Source of the DNA: Micromonospora luteifusca | Lineage (GTDB): Bacteria; Actinomycetota; Actinomycetes; Mycobacteriales; Micromonosporaceae | DNA: 64,000 nt | Direction: 5' to 3' | Assembly (NCBI RefSeq): GCF_016907275.1 | Contig: NZ_JAFBBP010000001.1 | Coordinates: forward strand, 2,532,001 to 2,596,000 | In this document: positions 43,730 through 52,611 of the stretch, one piece after another | How positions within the stretch are numbered: the first letter of the stretch is position 1 | Layout: each line of letters starts with the position of its first letter | The notes under the pieces: generated by a model | The model's input: only the letters and a program-made list of their open reading frames with translations | The model's database searches: none | What the model was told of the DNA's origin: nothing | Position numbers and translations under genes: made by a program

Positions 43730-46150
43730 GTGGGCGCACCCACCACCCCGGCCACGACGGGCACGCCGGCCCGTCCGACTCGGGGCGTACCCCCTGCCGA
43801 CCGTGCGTTGACTCGACCGCACCGGCGGCTCGTGGCCGCTGCGGCGGCGCTGGTGGCGCTGGCCGCCGTCGGCGCCGGCAGCCTGCTCGACCTGCGCACG
43901 CCGACGCCGAAGCCGGCGGACGCGCCGGCGGGTGAGTTCAGCGCCGCCCGGGCGTACGAGGACGTGCAGGTGATCGCGGCCCGGTCGCACGTCGCCGGCA
44001 GCCCGGCCAACGACCAGGTTCGCGCGCACGTCGAGCAGCAGTTGCGCGGGCTGGGCCTGGAGACCGAGGTGCAGGACACCGTGGCGCCGGAGGCCGGCCA
44101 GCTCAGCGGGGCGGCGGGCGGGGCGACTCTGGCCCGCGTCCGCAACGTGGTGGCCCGGCTGCCCGGCACCGACTCGACGGGCCGGGTCTTCCTGGTCGCC
44201 CACTACGACTCGGTGCAGACCGGGCCGGGCGGCAACGACGACGCGGCCGGCACGTCGGCCATCCTGGAGGTGGCCCGCGCGCTGAGCACCGGCCCCCGGC
44301 CCCGCAACGACATCGTCTTCGTGCTGACCGACGCCGAGGAGGCGTGCCTCTGCGGCGCGGCCGCGTTCGCCGCCAGTCACCCGCTGGCCGCCGACGGCGG
44401 TGTGGTGCTCAACCTGGAGGCGCGCGGCTCCACCGGGCCAGTGATCATGTTTGAGACGTCCCGGAACAACGCGAATCTGGTGGACGTCTTCGGCCGGTCC
44501 GCCCCGCACCCGGTCGGCACCTCGTTCGCGGTGGAGATCTACCGCGCGCTGCCCAACGACACCGACTTCACCGCGTTCCTGGACCAAAAGTTCGTCGGGC
44601 TGAACTCGGCCTACATCGACGGCGGCGCGATCTACCACACGCCGTTGGACACTCCAGCGGCGATGGACCGGGGCAGCCTCCAGCAGCACGGGGACAACGC
44701 GCTGGGCCTGGCCCGGGAGTTCGGCCGAACCGACCTGACCGACCTGCGCTCCGGGCACGACGCCACCTACTTCCCGGTCCCCGGCGGGCTGGTCCGCTAC
44801 CCGGGCTGGCTCACCCTGCCGCTGGCCCTGCTCGCGGTGGCCGCGGTGGCCGCGCTGGGCTGGTTGACCCGGCGACGGGGTCGGGCCAGCACCGGCCGGC
44901 TGGCCGCCGGCTTCGGGCTGGCCCTGGTGCCGATCGTCGCCGCGCCGGTCGCCGCGCAGCTGCTCTGGCTGGCGATCACCACGATCCGACCGGGGTACGC
45001 GGAACTGCTCGACCCGTACCGGCCGATCTGGTACCGGTTGGCCGTCCTGGCGCTCGCCGCAGCCATCCTGTTCACCTGGTACGCGCTGACCCGCCGCCGG
45101 ATCGGCCCGGCCGCCCTCGCCGTCGGCGGGTTGGCCTGGTTGGCCCTGCTCGGGGTGCTGCTCGCCGTGGCGGTGCCCGGCGGGGCGTACCTCACCACCC
45201 TGCCGGCGCTGGCCGGTGCCCTCGGCGGGCTGGTCGCGCTGCGTACCCGACAGACCGGGCCGTGGCCGGTGGTGGCGGTGACCGCCGCCGCGGCCGTCGG
45301 CGTGATGATCCTGCTGCCCACCGTGGTGCTGCTCTTCCCCGCGCTGGGGATGGCCATGGGCGGGGTGGCTGCGCTGGTCGCGGTGCTGCTCGGCCTGACC
45401 GCCCTGCCGGTGGTCGACCTGCTGCACCCGCAGGCCGGCGGCCAGCGTGGCCTGCGGGCGTTGCAGGCCCGCCGGCTCGGCGTGCTGCCGGCCGCGGCCA
45501 CCGCCGTGGTGGCGGTCGTGCTCGCCGGGGTCGGGCTCGGCGTCGACCGGTTCGACGCCGCCCACCCCGCGCCCACCCATCTGATGTACGCCCTCGACGC
45601 GGGCACCGGCCAGGCCCGTTGGCTCAGCCACGAGAGCGACCCGCAGTCGTGGACCGACGGCTACGTGGACGGGGTGACCGACGTCGGCGACGACTTCCCC
45701 GGGCTCGGCGACGGTGAGCTGCGGGCTGGGCCGGCACAGCCGGCGAACCTGCCGGCGCCGAAGCTGGAGGTGCTGGCCGACACCAGTTCCGGCGGCGAAC
45801 GCACGCTGCGACTGCGGCTCACCCCGCAGCGAGCGGCCCGGCTCGCCACCCTGCACGTCGACACGTCGACCGCCACCGTGCTGCGGGCCGAGGTGGCCGG
45901 ACGGTCCGTGCCGGTGGAGCCCCGCGAAGGCAAGTGGGGCTTCGGGCTGGTGTTCCACGCCCCGCCGACGGAGGGCATCGAGGTCGCGTTGACCCTGCGG
46001 CCGACCGGCGGGCAGGTGGCGCTGCGGGCGATGGACGCCAGTGACGGCCTGGATACGCTGCCCGGCTTCCGCCCCCGGCCGCCGGCCGTCGGCGTCGTCG
46101 GGTCGCACAGCTCCGAGATGCTGGCGGTCGCCCGCACCTATCCCCTCTGA
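43730..46150 (+). CDS. membrane M28-family metallopeptidase
   Basis: This 806-residue protein starts at GTG 43730 (GAGGAG six bases upstream). One membrane anchor lies near residues 33-53, followed by an M28 catalytic domain: zinc-site residues in AHYDS, GGNDDAAG, TDAEEACLCG, and a late His in YHTPLDT. The C-terminal half has about seven to nine membrane helices (WLTLPLALLAVAAVAALGWL and on) and a lumenal tail, an ERMP1-like plan. It may process peptides outside the membrane. Start and stop are clear; a terminator lies after the stop. Confidence 0.88.
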   Translation: MGAPTTPATTGTPARPTRGVPPADRALTRPHRRLVAAAAALVALAAVGAGSLLDLRTPTPKPADAPAGEFSAARAYEDVQVIAARSHVAGSPANDQVRAHVEQQLRGLGLETEVQDTVAPEAGQLSGAAGGATLARVRNVVARLPGTDSTGRVFLVAHYDSVQTGPGGNDDAAGTSAILEVARALSTGPRPRNDIVFVLTDAEEACLCGAAAFAASHPLAADGGVVLNLEARGSTGPVIMFETSRNNANLVDVFGRSAPHPVGTSFAVEIYRALPNDTDFTAFLDQKFVGLNSAYIDGGAIYHTPLDTPAAMDRGSLQQHGDNALGLAREFGRTDLTDLRSGHDATYFPVPGGLVRYPGWLTLPLALLAVAAVAALGWLTRRRGRASTGRLAAGFGLALVPIVAAPVAAQLLWLAITTIRPGYAELLDPYRPIWYRLAVLALAAAILFTWYALTRRRIGPAALAVGGLAWLALLGVLLAVAVPGGAYLTTLPALAGALGGLVALRTRQTGPWPVVAVTAAAAVGVMILLPTVVLLFPALGMAMGGVAALVAVLLGLTALPVVDLLHPQAGGQRGLRALQARRLGVLPAAATAVVAVVLAGVGLGVDRFDAAHPAPTHLMYALDAGTGQARWLSHESDPQSWTDGYVDGVTDVGDDFPGLGDGELRAGPAQPANLPAPKLEVLADTSSGGERTLRLRLTPQRAARLATLHVDTSTATVLRAEVAGRSVPVEPREGKWGFGLVFHAPPTEGIEVALTLRPTGGQVALRAMDASDGLDTLPGFRPRPPAVGVVGSHSSEMLAVARTYPL

Positions 46151-46155
46151 CGCCG

Positions 46156-46192
46156 GTGGCCCGGCGGAGTCATTCTCCGCCGGGCCACCGCT
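46156..46192. terminator. bidirectional terminator
   Basis: A perfect 16-bp stem (CGGTGGCCCGGCGGAG and complement) with a 5-nt loop TCATT lies between the M28 peptidase stop and the convergent dehydratase stop. Confidence 0.8.
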
Positions 46193-46200
46193 CTTCGGCG

Positions 46201-47142
46201 TCAGTGCGGCGCGGCCGGGCCCAGGTCACTCGGGTCGGTGTTGCCACCACAGATGATCACTGCCACCCGCTCCCCCGCCTGCGGCACGTACGCGCCGCCG
46301 ACCAGCGCGGCCAGCGCGGTGGCACCACCGAACTCGGCGGCGACCCGCAACTCCGACCAGAGCAGCCGACGCGCCCGCACCAGGTCCTCGTCACTGACCA
46401 GCACGGAGACCACCCCGGTCCGGCGGGCGGTGTCGAACGCGATGTCGCCGATCCGGCGGGCGCCCAGCGAGTCCGTGGCGATACCGCCCACCTCGATGTC
46501 GACCGGTCCGCCCGCCTTCAGCGCGGAGTGCAGGGTGGGGATCTGCTCGGGTTCGACGGCGACGACGCGTACCGAACCGTCGAACCAACTGGCGATGCCG
46601 GACACCAACCCGCCGCCGCCGACCGCCACCAGCACCGTGTCGATCCCGTCGACCTGCCGTTCCAGCTCCCGGCCGACGGTTCCCTGACCGGCCACCACCT
46701 CCGGCTGGTCGTACGCGTGCACGACCAACGCGCCGGTCTCCCCGGCGCGTTGGCTGCTCGCCGCCAACGCCTCCGCGTAGTGCTGGCCGACCTGGCGCAC
46801 CTGGGCGCCCAACCCGGCCAACCGCTGCACCTTGACCGGCGAGGAGGTCACCGGCACGAAGACCTCCGCCGGCACGCCCAGCGACCGTGCCGCGTACGCG
46901 ACGGCAAGGCCATGGTTGCCGCCCGAGGCGGCGATCACTCCGGCCGTCGGCAGCTGCCCCTGAAGCATCCGGTTGAACGCGCCACGCGGCTTGAACGAGC
47001 CGGTGTGCTGGTGCAACTCCAACTTGAGACTGAGCTGCCCGGGCACGCCCAGGTCAGCACCGTCGACGGCGATGACCGGGGTCTCCCGGACCCGCCCCTC
47101 GACCAGTGCGGCGGCCGCCTCGACGTCGCTTCTGTCCACCAT
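46201..47142 (-). CDS. threonine/serine dehydratase-like PLP enzyme
   Basis: This 313-residue fold-type II PLP enzyme has catalytic Lys 51 in HQHTGSFKPRGA, phosphate-binding ASGGNHGLA, AVGGGGLVSG and late VIICGGNTD. It deaminates L-threonine or L-serine to 2-oxobutyrate or pyruvate; the short length without an ACT tail indicates a catabolic or racemase-like type, not biosynthetic IlvA. No local operon. Confidence 0.85.
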   Translation of the reverse strand: MVDRSDVEAAAALVEGRVRETPVIAVDGADLGVPGQLSLKLELHQHTGSFKPRGAFNRMLQGQLPTAGVIAASGGNHGLAVAYAARSLGVPAEVFVPVTSSPVKVQRLAGLGAQVRQVGQHYAEALAASSQRAGETGALVVHAYDQPEVVAGQGTVGRELERQVDGIDTVLVAVGGGGLVSGIASWFDGSVRVVAVEPEQIPTLHSALKAGGPVDIEVGGIATDSLGARRIGDIAFDTARRTGVVSVLVSDEDLVRARRLLWSELRVAAEFGGATALAALVGGAYVPQAGERVAVIICGGNTDPSDLGPAAPH

Positions 47143-47285
47143 GGGGAAACGCCCTTCACTACGGCCAGAGGCCAGCCGACTGGCGTCGGTGAGCCCGACA
47201 AAACATCCTAATGAAACCGCGCACTCGGGCTTGGGCTGGCTCCGACCCGCGCGTGCACTGACCTCGCCAGACGCGGCGCGCAGGG

Positions 47286-47720
47286 TTACCGAAGTGGGCG
47301 AACAACTGCCCTGGCCAGCGCTTCGGCGGACGCGCGCGAAGCCGGCTCTGCGTCCGGCCCCTGGGCGTAGTAGCGCAGGAACGCCTCGTGGAAGCAGGCG
47401 CCGATCAGTAGCGACGCGGCAGCTTCCGGGTCCGCGCCCGGGTTGAGGCGACCGATGTCCTGCTCAGCTCGCAGGTACGTGGCGAAGACGGCGACCGCTT
47501 TGTCGGGGCCTCCGCCGTGCCGGCTCATTGCCACCCGGTGCGCCGCCATGCGCTCGGGGTCGGCGAGGAGCGCCCCCAGCATCGGGATCGACTGCTGGTA
47601 GAAGTCCAGGACCGCGTGCGCGAGTTCGGCAAGGTTTTCCTCGACGTCGCCTGCACCAGGGAGGACCGAGACCCGGGACGAATTGGGCATTTCGCCGCCA
47701 GCATCGATGATCGCCACCAC
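47286..47720 (-). pseudogene. TetR regulator lacking its DNA-binding half
   Basis: About 140 residues match only a TetR ligand-binding domain (VEENLAELAHAVLDFYQQSIPMLGALL and ...SLLIGACFHEAFLRYYAQG). No helix-turn-helix is present upstream in any frame before the next gene. Instead, the palindrome at 47707-47787 begins where the N-terminal part should be. The visible ATG-like start lies inside the repeat and is not a credible gene start. The best reading is a 5'-deleted remnant. Confidence 0.7.
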
Positions 47721-47787
47721 ATCGCCGACGTAGCGGTATCCCGGCGGGCGGATACCGCTACGTCGGCGACGTGGAGTGGATCAAGCA
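47707..47787. repeat. intergenic palindrome, subfamily A
   Basis: The left arm (GATCGCCACCACATCGCCGA then CGTAGCGGTATCC) pairs with the right arm (GGATACCGCTACGTCGGCGA then CGTGGAGTGGATC). The element ends GTGGATCAAGCA like the copy at 50789. It abuts the truncated TetR gene. Confidence 0.8.
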
Positions 47788-47817
47788 CTCACCGCAGCCG
47801 GCGGCCTGGTCGCGTCG

Positions 47818-48300
47818 TTAGTTGTCGGCACCAGAGAGGGAGAGGTAGCGGCTGAGGTAGAGGGGCCATCCGGTGTCGCTGTCGACTCCGTCTCGGACCG
47901 ACTCCCAACCCGGGCCGTGCCGGTCAAGGTGCCGGTGTTCCAGCTCGATCCGGGTCTGGGCTGGAGTCTCGGCGACGAATACGACTTCGACCTCGCTGGT
48001 GAGGTCCGGGTCGGTTTCGACCTGCCAGGTCGGTCCGATGTCCCAGCTGAAGACGACCCGGGTCGGCGGCTCGTACGCGAGAATGCGTGCCCACCGGCAT
48101 TCGCTGCCGTCGGCACCCCGGTCGTAGATGTGCCCGCCGACCTTGGGCTCGAACACGGTCTCGGCGATGGGGACGTGGAGCAGGTTGTGCTCGCGTGGCT
48201 TGAAGTCGCCGAAGCGCTCGGTGAACACCGCGAAGGCCCGTTCGATCGGCGCGTTGACGACGACCTGCCGGCGAACCACCGCCGAAGCTGCTTGCGTCAT
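47818..48300 (-). CDS. SRPBCC (AHSA1-like) domain protein
   Basis: This 160-residue protein begins RRQVVVNAPIERAFAVFTERFGDFKPREH and has GGHIYDRGADGSECRWARILAYEPPTRVVFSWDIG, split here between these parts. The START/AHSA1 fold forms a hydrophobic pocket for small molecules. The gene overlaps the ArsR gene by four bases, the usual ArsR-SRPBCC pair. Ligand unknown. Confidence 0.88.
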   Translation of the reverse strand: MTQAASAVVRRQVVVNAPIERAFAVFTERFGDFKPREHNLLHVPIAETVFEPKVGGHIYDRGADGSECRWARILAYEPPTRVVFSWDIGPTWQVETDPDLTSEVEVVFVAETPAQTRIELEHRHLDRHGPGWESVRDGVDSDTGWPLYLSRYLSLSGADN

Positions 48301-48617
48301 GAACTCTCCTCGGTCTCGTCGACGATGTCTTGATAACCGTCCAGCGCCCGGCGCCAGAAGGTGTCGAGCTGGTCCCGTAGAGCGGCCAACCCAACCGGAC
48401 TGAGCCGGTAGACGCGGCGGGTTCCCACCGCCTGGTCGACGACCAGGCCCGCACCCTTGAGCACCTTGAGGTGCTGCGACACGGCTGGTCGACTGATGGG
48501 CAACTCATCTGCCAGCTCCCCCACGGCCCGGGGCCGCTCGGCTAGGCGCTGAACGATGGCGAGCCTGCTGGGATCGCCCAGCGCCTCCCAGCCCGGATGC
48601 ACTCCGTAAGTCCCCAC
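48297..48617 (-). CDS. ArsR-family regulator
   Basis: This 106-residue winged-helix protein has WEALGDPSRLAIVQRLAERPRAVGELADEL, ISRPAVSQHLKVLKGAGLV (HTH) and GTRRVYRL (wing). It has no metal-site Cys pair, so it is the type that pairs with AHSA1 proteins rather than a metal sensor. The SRPBCC gene overlaps its stop. It probably controls its own operon. Confidence 0.9.
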   Translation of the reverse strand: MGTYGVHPGWEALGDPSRLAIVQRLAERPRAVGELADELPISRPAVSQHLKVLKGAGLVVDQAVGTRRVYRLSPVGLAALRDQLDTFWRRALDGYQDIVDETEESS

Positions 48618-48800
48618 GAACGAAAGCTACGACTTACCAATGCGGTCGTCAAGGCGAACCACTGAACGGCCCGTGGCTCCGGCCTGTTGCCCCCGCCCGG
48701 CCATCTCGTCAACCGGCTCCCACTCAACCCCGGGCACCGTCGGTCGCGTCTCACTCTGCATCCGCACGCGAACGCGAGGCGGACGCGACCTGGAGGTGGC

Positions 48801-49334
48801 GTGAGCCGGCACGAGGACGACGAACAGTTCCGGCTGTTCGTACAACGACAGTGGGGGCCGTTGCTCCGAACGGCCTACCTGCTGACCGGCGACCGAGGGG
48901 CAGCCGAGGACCTGACGCAGTCGGCGTTGGAGAAGACCCATCGGCGCTGGGGGCGGGTGCTGCGCAGGGACGCGCCCGAGGTCTACGTACGCCGGGCGAT
49001 GGTCAACACGGCGATCTCCTGGCGGCGTCGGCGGCGGCCGTTGGAGGTGCCGCTGTTGACCTCCGACAGCACGCCGACGCTGGACGCCTACGCGCAGGTG
49101 GAGGAGCGGCAACTGCTCCTCACCCTGCTGCGGCGGTTGCCGCCCAGGACCCAGGCGGTCCTGGTGCTGCGCTACTTCGAGGACCTCAGCGAGGCGGACA
49201 CCGCCAAGGTTCTCGGCTGCTCCATCGGCTCGGTGAAGAGCCAGGCGTCGCGCGGGTTGGCGCGGCTGCGGAACGAGTTGGCCCCACCCGTCCCGCAGTC
49301 CCCGGTACGGCTGCTCGAGGAGGAAATCGCATGA
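48801..49334 (+). CDS. SigE-family ECF RNA polymerase sigma factor
   Basis: This 177-residue protein starts at GTG 48801, with GGAGG at 48792-48796. Sigma region 2 reads LFVQRQWGPLLRTAYLLTGDRGAAEDLTQSALEK (split), and region 4 reads LPPRTQAVLVLRYFEDLSEADTAKVLGCSIGSVKSQASRGLARLR. The VKSQ...GL.RLR form is typical of actinobacterial SigE-family ECFs. The next gene starts four bases inside this stop and is membrane-bound, so probably part of its control. Confidence 0.92.
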   Translation: MSRHEDDEQFRLFVQRQWGPLLRTAYLLTGDRGAAEDLTQSALEKTHRRWGRVLRRDAPEVYVRRAMVNTAISWRRRRRPLEVPLLTSDSTPTLDAYAQVEERQLLLTLLRRLPPRTQAVLVLRYFEDLSEADTAKVLGCSIGSVKSQASRGLARLRNELAPPVPQSPVRLLEEEIA

Positions 49335-50755
49335 CCGATAGCTTCGCGAATTCAACGCTGAGCCCGGCGCTACGACAGGCCACCCACGGCGTCGACGTAC
49401 CCGAGGACCCGTGGCCGGGATTCGCCCGGCGCGAGCGACGGCACCGGCGGACGCGGCTCATTCGGGCGGCGGTGGCCGCCGCGGTCGGGGTCGCGCTCGT
49501 CGGGGTTCAGGCCAATGTGGTGCCCCTGCCCGGGTGGGCGCCGGGCATCGCGGTCGCCGCCGCCCCTGCAGCGCTGCTCGACGCACCACCCCGGGGCTCG
49601 CTGGCCGGTGATCGGGCCTGGCTGGAGACGCTGCGGACGCGGATCAGCACCGACACCCCGTTGGGCGGTGGGAGCCGGGACGGGATCTGGAAGGTGGGCG
49701 ATCGTGACCGGATTCGTCTGCTCTACGGCAGTGACCAGCCGGGCCACCGGGTCGCGCTGGTCGCCGTGCCACTGCGGTTCGGCCTGCTGACCAAGGAGGC
49801 GCTGGTCTGGTACGTGGGTCCGGCCGGGACCGGCGCCCAACAAATGCACTACTCCGGCCACAGTGAAAGTGTCGACGACCCGGTGATGACGCTGATGCAG
49901 GCCGAGCCCGGCCGGGACGCATTCGCGGTCGTCGTCGGGCCCGTCGATTCGACCGTGACGATCAGTGGCGAGCCGCGATACACGCCGAGGGGGACGCTGG
50001 AGTACCAGGACCTCGCCAGGCAGGACGGCAGCGGGGTCGGGTTTGCCGCCCTGCCCGCCGCGCCGCTTCCGGGCGAACCCGTCGTCCGGGTCAGCCATGG
50101 CGACCGGGTGCTCTTCCAGGGCGGCTTGGGCGGCGGCCCGTACGCCGGTATCGACCCGACCGGACCGGAGATGAACGCCCTGCTCGCCGGCGCCCGACGG
50201 GGTGCCCGAGGCACACCGATGGACGACGCCAACCTGCGCAGCTACATCGAACTGGCGCTCGTCGACAGTCGCCTTCCGGCGGCCGGGACGACGGTACGGC
50301 TACGCTGGTCCGGCAGCGAGCACGGCCAGGCCGCCGCGCTGCTCACCGTGCAGCCCGCTGGCGGCGGCGTGATCGCGTACGCCAGGCACGGCGACGAGCG
50401 AACTGGTTGGTGGACGGACCTGCGGCTGCTACTGCCGGCCGAGGGTGCCGACCGGCGGCCGATCGGCTGGCGGATCCGGGAAGACAACGGCACCCGCCCG
50501 TCGACCGAGCAGGTGCGGGTGATCGCCCCACCGGACGCGACCCGAGTCACCGTCACGGTCGGCGGCGCACCTCCGGCTCCGGTCACCCTCGACGCCTCGA
50601 ACGCCGGCACCACGCGGATTCCGCCGGACCAGTCGGCCACCTTCACCGCGTACGCCGCGGGCGGTCGCGTCCTCGGCACCACTCCGTTGCCGCCGGTCGA
50701 GGCCGAGATGTCGGGCCTACCGGGCGACAGCCCGGCCACCCGGGTGACCCCCTGA
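49331..50755 (+). CDS. membrane-anchored partner of the ECF sigma factor, function unknown
   Basis: This 474-residue protein starts at ATG 49331, overlapping the sigma stop by four bases. The short N-terminal cytoplasmic part (about 1-45, PEDPWPGFARRERRHRRTR) is followed by one membrane helix (about 46-68, AAVAAAVGVALVGVQANV) and a large extracytoplasmic beta-rich domain. The coupling suggests a regulator or target of the sigma factor. No zinc HxxxCxxC anti-sigma motif is visible in the N terminus. I do not recognise a family. Confidence 0.7.
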   Translation: MTDSFANSTLSPALRQATHGVDVPEDPWPGFARRERRHRRTRLIRAAVAAAVGVALVGVQANVVPLPGWAPGIAVAAAPAALLDAPPRGSLAGDRAWLETLRTRISTDTPLGGGSRDGIWKVGDRDRIRLLYGSDQPGHRVALVAVPLRFGLLTKEALVWYVGPAGTGAQQMHYSGHSESVDDPVMTLMQAEPGRDAFAVVVGPVDSTVTISGEPRYTPRGTLEYQDLARQDGSGVGFAALPAAPLPGEPVVRVSHGDRVLFQGGLGGGPYAGIDPTGPEMNALLAGARRGARGTPMDDANLRSYIELALVDSRLPAAGTTVRLRWSGSEHGQAAALLTVQPAGGGVIAYARHGDERTGWWTDLRLLLPAEGADRRPIGWRIREDNGTRPSTEQVRVIAPPDATRVTVTVGGAPPAPVTLDASNAGTTRIPPDQSATFTAYAAGGRVLGTTPLPPVEAEMSGLPGDSPATRVTP

Positions 50756-50788
50756 CAAGGACCGAGAGCGGGACGTGCCCCCTACCCC

Positions 50789-50869
50789 CTTGATCGACAC
50801 CACGTCGCCGACGTTGCGGTGTCCGCCCGTCGGGATACCGCAACGTCGGCGATATGGAGTGGATCAAGC
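50789..50869. repeat. intergenic palindrome, subfamily A
   Basis: The left arm (CTTGATCGACACCACGTCGC then CGACGTTGCGGTGTCC) pairs along about 36 bp with the right arm ending ATGGAGTGGATCAAGCG, with a few mismatches. It is 81 bp long, in the gap between two rightward genes. Confidence 0.85.
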
Positions 50870-50916
50870 GCTCGCCACGGACCGTCACAGGCTCCGGTTG
50901 CTGGCATGATCGCGCG

Positions 50917-51372
50917 GTGGGGATTCTCTGTGACTACTTCTCAGCTCCCACCGATGAGGCCGCCGCCAAGGTCATCGACGTCCTAGGCGGTCCCCGCGTT
51001 GCGTCAGATCCGGGCTTTGATGTGGTTGAGCTGAAGGGGATCCAGCCCTTCGTGCAGTTCGGGAAGCTGGAAGAGTTATTGACCGGCATCGACTACAAGG
51101 CCGTGACGGAGAATCCGAGGTGGGTTCACGACGTCGCCGTCCGTGATGACGGCGAACTACTGGTCGTCTCGCTGACTGACGAGGTCCAAGCCGCGCTGGC
51201 TGGCGCTTCGGAGAGCCAGCTCCGCGAGGTAGCGGTGCCCTGGTCACAGATCGAGGAATTCTGGGGGCATGCGGAGCCATCCGACCTGGCCGAGGTTCTG
51301 ATCGAGTTGGCGGGCCTGGCACGCAGAGCAACAAAACGCAACGAGAGAATGTACTGCTGGGTCTGTCTCTGA
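50917..51372 (+). CDS. hypothetical protein
   Basis: This 151-residue acidic soluble protein starts at GTG 50917 (ILCDYFSAPTDEAAAKVIDV) and ends ...NERMYCWVCL. It starts 47 bp after a palindromic repeat. The N-terminal 100 residues resemble small proteins common in Streptomyces and relatives, but I cannot name the family. Codon use is good and there is no signal peptide. Confidence 0.55.
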   Translation: MGILCDYFSAPTDEAAAKVIDVLGGPRVASDPGFDVVELKGIQPFVQFGKLEELLTGIDYKAVTENPRWVHDVAVRDDGELLVVSLTDEVQAALAGASESQLREVAVPWSQIEEFWGHAEPSDLAEVLIELAGLARRATKRNERMYCWVCL

Positions 51373-51529
51373 TCTCTGGTTGGCGATTGAAACCTGGGTA
51401 GCCGCCAAGCTCGATCCGTGTCCCGCCCTACTGGCCATCCCGTCGGCCTTCGGCCCCACCTGCTCGGCTCTGCTCGGAAACACACCCTTCGCTACAGCCG
51501 GTCGGCCATCGTCGGTGAGCCCGCGCCGA

Positions 51530-51838
51530 TCAACGCGCGCGACGGGCACGCCGCCCATCGAGCCGGATCGTCCACGGCTCGATCCTGTCAACCCGCAGAT
51601 GCGTCTCGCTCCACGGATCCCGCCCCAGCGTGTCGCGGACCTCGTCCTCCGACGCGGCGACGACGACGAGCACCACGCGATGCTCGTCCGCCAGCGGCCC
51701 ACCGAGGACGACGAAGCCCGTGTCGACGAGCTCATCCATGAACGACGCGTGCGCAACCCAGTCAGACTGCTCCTCCATCGGCCGCCTCGGGTCCCACCGG
51801 GAACCGCTGCGGCGCAGGATGACCAGGAACGTCGCCAT
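51530..51838 (-). CDS. YciI-like protein
   Basis: This 102-residue protein has MATFLVILRRSGSRWDPRRP, WVAHASFMDELVDTGFVVLGGPL and VVVVAASEDEVRDTLGRDPW, the YCII-related pattern. A His (WVAHASFMDEL) is the likely active residue; catalysis is unclear for most members. It lies 41 bp downstream of the DinB-like gene on the same strand. Confidence 0.85.
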   Translation of the reverse strand: MATFLVILRRSGSRWDPRRPMEEQSDWVAHASFMDELVDTGFVVLGGPLADEHRVVLVVVAASEDEVRDTLGRDPWSETHLRVDRIEPWTIRLDGRRARRAR

Positions 51839-51879
51839 GCTCGGACGCTACTGCACGACGAGACGTCCGCCATGCCCGC

Positions 51880-52398
51880 TCAGACGCCTCTGGCCCCGTC
51901 GATGGCTTGTCGCAGCAGGTCGGCGTGCCCGTTGTGGCGGGCGTACTCGGCGACCATCTGATGGTGGACGTAGCGCAGCGACGCCACATCCCCGTCGGGA
52001 AAGGTGAACGTGTCATCCATGGCGGCCGAAGCCACGGCCTGACGTGCCAACTCGGTCTCCTCGACCAGGCGGGCGTAGTCGGATTGCGCGCTCGCCGGGT
52101 CGACGTCCTCGAAGTCGGCGTCGCGCCACTCCGGCGTGGAGTAGAGCGTGTCCAACGATTCGCCGCGGAAGAGCGTCCGGAACCAGACGCGCTCAACCTT
52201 GGCCAGGTGCCGGATCAGGCCGAGCAGCGAGAGGTTCGAGAAGGCCAACGGCGCCCGCGCCAGTTGCCCGGCGTCCAGGCCGGCGCACTTGTGCAGCAGC
52301 GTGGCGCGCTGCCAGTCGAGGAGACGACGAAGTTGGTCGGCCTCGGGTGCGACGAGAAGGTCGCTGGGACGGCTCACCTCGGGGGCGGTCCACGTCAT
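51880..52398 (-). CDS. DinB/DUF664-family protein
   Basis: This 172-residue four-helix protein starts at ATG 52398. Features include LDWQRATLLHKCAGLDAGQL, LIRHLAKVERVWFRTLF, and YVHHQMVAEYARHNGHADLLRQAIDG. His residues at LIRHL and in HHQM..YARHNGH are the metal ligands of DinB-like proteins (family knowledge), often mycothiol-dependent transferases in actinobacteria. The frame is open upstream through a GGC repeat but no start there is credible. Confidence 0.85.
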   Translation of the reverse strand: MTWTAPEVSRPSDLLVAPEADQLRRLLDWQRATLLHKCAGLDAGQLARAPLAFSNLSLLGLIRHLAKVERVWFRTLFRGESLDTLYSTPEWRDADFEDVDPASAQSDYARLVEETELARQAVASAAMDDTFTFPDGDVASLRYVHHQMVAEYARHNGHADLLRQAIDGARGV

Positions 52399-52414
52399 CG
52401 GGCCATGATGGCAC

Positions 52415-52437
52415 GCGCTGGAGCATCGCTCCAGCGC
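52415..52437. promoter_or_regulatory. inverted repeat upstream of the DinB gene
   Basis: GCGCTGGAGC and GCTCCAGCGC are perfect 10-bp arms around ATC, 17 bp before the DinB-like ATG. It may be an operator or a 5' leader hairpin. Confidence 0.45.
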
Positions 52438-52479
52438 AAAGATCGACGACCCGGACTCGACCCGACTCGACCCGACCCC

Positions 52480-52543
<64 letters not shown>

Positions 52544-52611
52544 AAGGTCCCATGCGGCTGCACTCGCTGATGCGACAATTGTGATGGTTTGCCCAGCGTC
52601 AGGAGACGACG

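Noticed and set aside
43550..46108. An 850-codon open frame on the minus strand opposite the M28 peptidase gene
   Set aside because: Its translation is Arg/Gly/Gln-rich without domain similarity, whereas the plus strand has a full M28 enzyme with ribosome site.
47286..47720. Intact small TetR gene
   Set aside because: It lacks the helix-turn-helix, and its apparent start lies in a repeat element.
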